Positions 5,565 through 5,615 of a stretch of DNA of 5,615 nucleotides are shown one piece after another (within the stretch, counting starts at the first letter, position 1; each line of letters opens with the position of its first letter). Source of the DNA: Candidatus Desantisiibacteriota bacterium (GTDB taxonomy: Bacteria; UBA9089; CG2-30-40-21); NCBI GenBank assembly GCA_016208205.1, contig JACQYP010000023.1, positions 1-5,615 of the forward strand, in the 5' to 3' direction. Both the position numbers and the translations under genes were made by a program. The notes below the pieces were generated by a model. The model worked only from the letters and a program-made list of their open reading frames with translations, was not told where the DNA came from and searched no databases.

Positions 5565-5615
5565 ATATTAAAAATTTCGTAACCGTTCACAGTGGATAGA
5601 TACAAAAGAACAGCT

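Overview
The window carries three intact genes on the + strand: a Fic-family AMP-transferase-like protein (290-1177), accA for the acetyl-CoA carboxylase carboxyltransferase alpha subunit (2099-3049), and a long recQ helicase (3189-5429). The 920 bp between fic and accA is a graveyard of mobile-element pieces. The DNA is AT-rich and bacterial, with clear Shine-Dalgarno sites, TTG/GTG starts and several near-perfect sigma70-type promoters. The many short palindromic and heptamer repeats, and the flavour of the proteins, make me think of an anammox planctomycete (Brocadiales). That is an impression, not something the window proves.

Layout. Bases 1-289 are noncoding and end in an inverted repeat and a TTGACA-17-TATACT promoter that fires almost exactly at the fic ATG, so fic may be leaderless. 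Downstream of fic lies a 294-bp nested palindrome (1230-1523). It has ISL3-like outer ends, a perfect 26-bp inner inverted repeat and a multi-hairpin core, and it has no ORF. It abuts the truncated end of a minus-strand transposase remnant (1541-1827). That remnant keeps a consensus promoter, a Shine-Dalgarno site and a TTG start, but it is frameshifted at an in-phase T TTT TTA and lost after about 95 residues. Its promoter points into the palindrome and the 3' end of fic.

The accA promoter (1929-1957) is followed by a 113-bp element made of two copies of one hairpin, which forms most of the accA leader. An inverted heptamer-repeat array fills the accA-recQ gap. An 11-bp motif from the accA leader element recurs in one recQ interdomain linker, and a near-copy lies in another. 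The window ends with a promoter for a gene outside it.

The genes do not form an obvious pathway. AccA serves fatty acid synthesis, RecQ serves DNA repair, and Fic is a likely self-regulated protein-modifying enzyme. The most unusual content is noncoding: the 294-bp structured element, the antisense transcription unit aimed at it, and the repeat families in the leader and in coding linkers.
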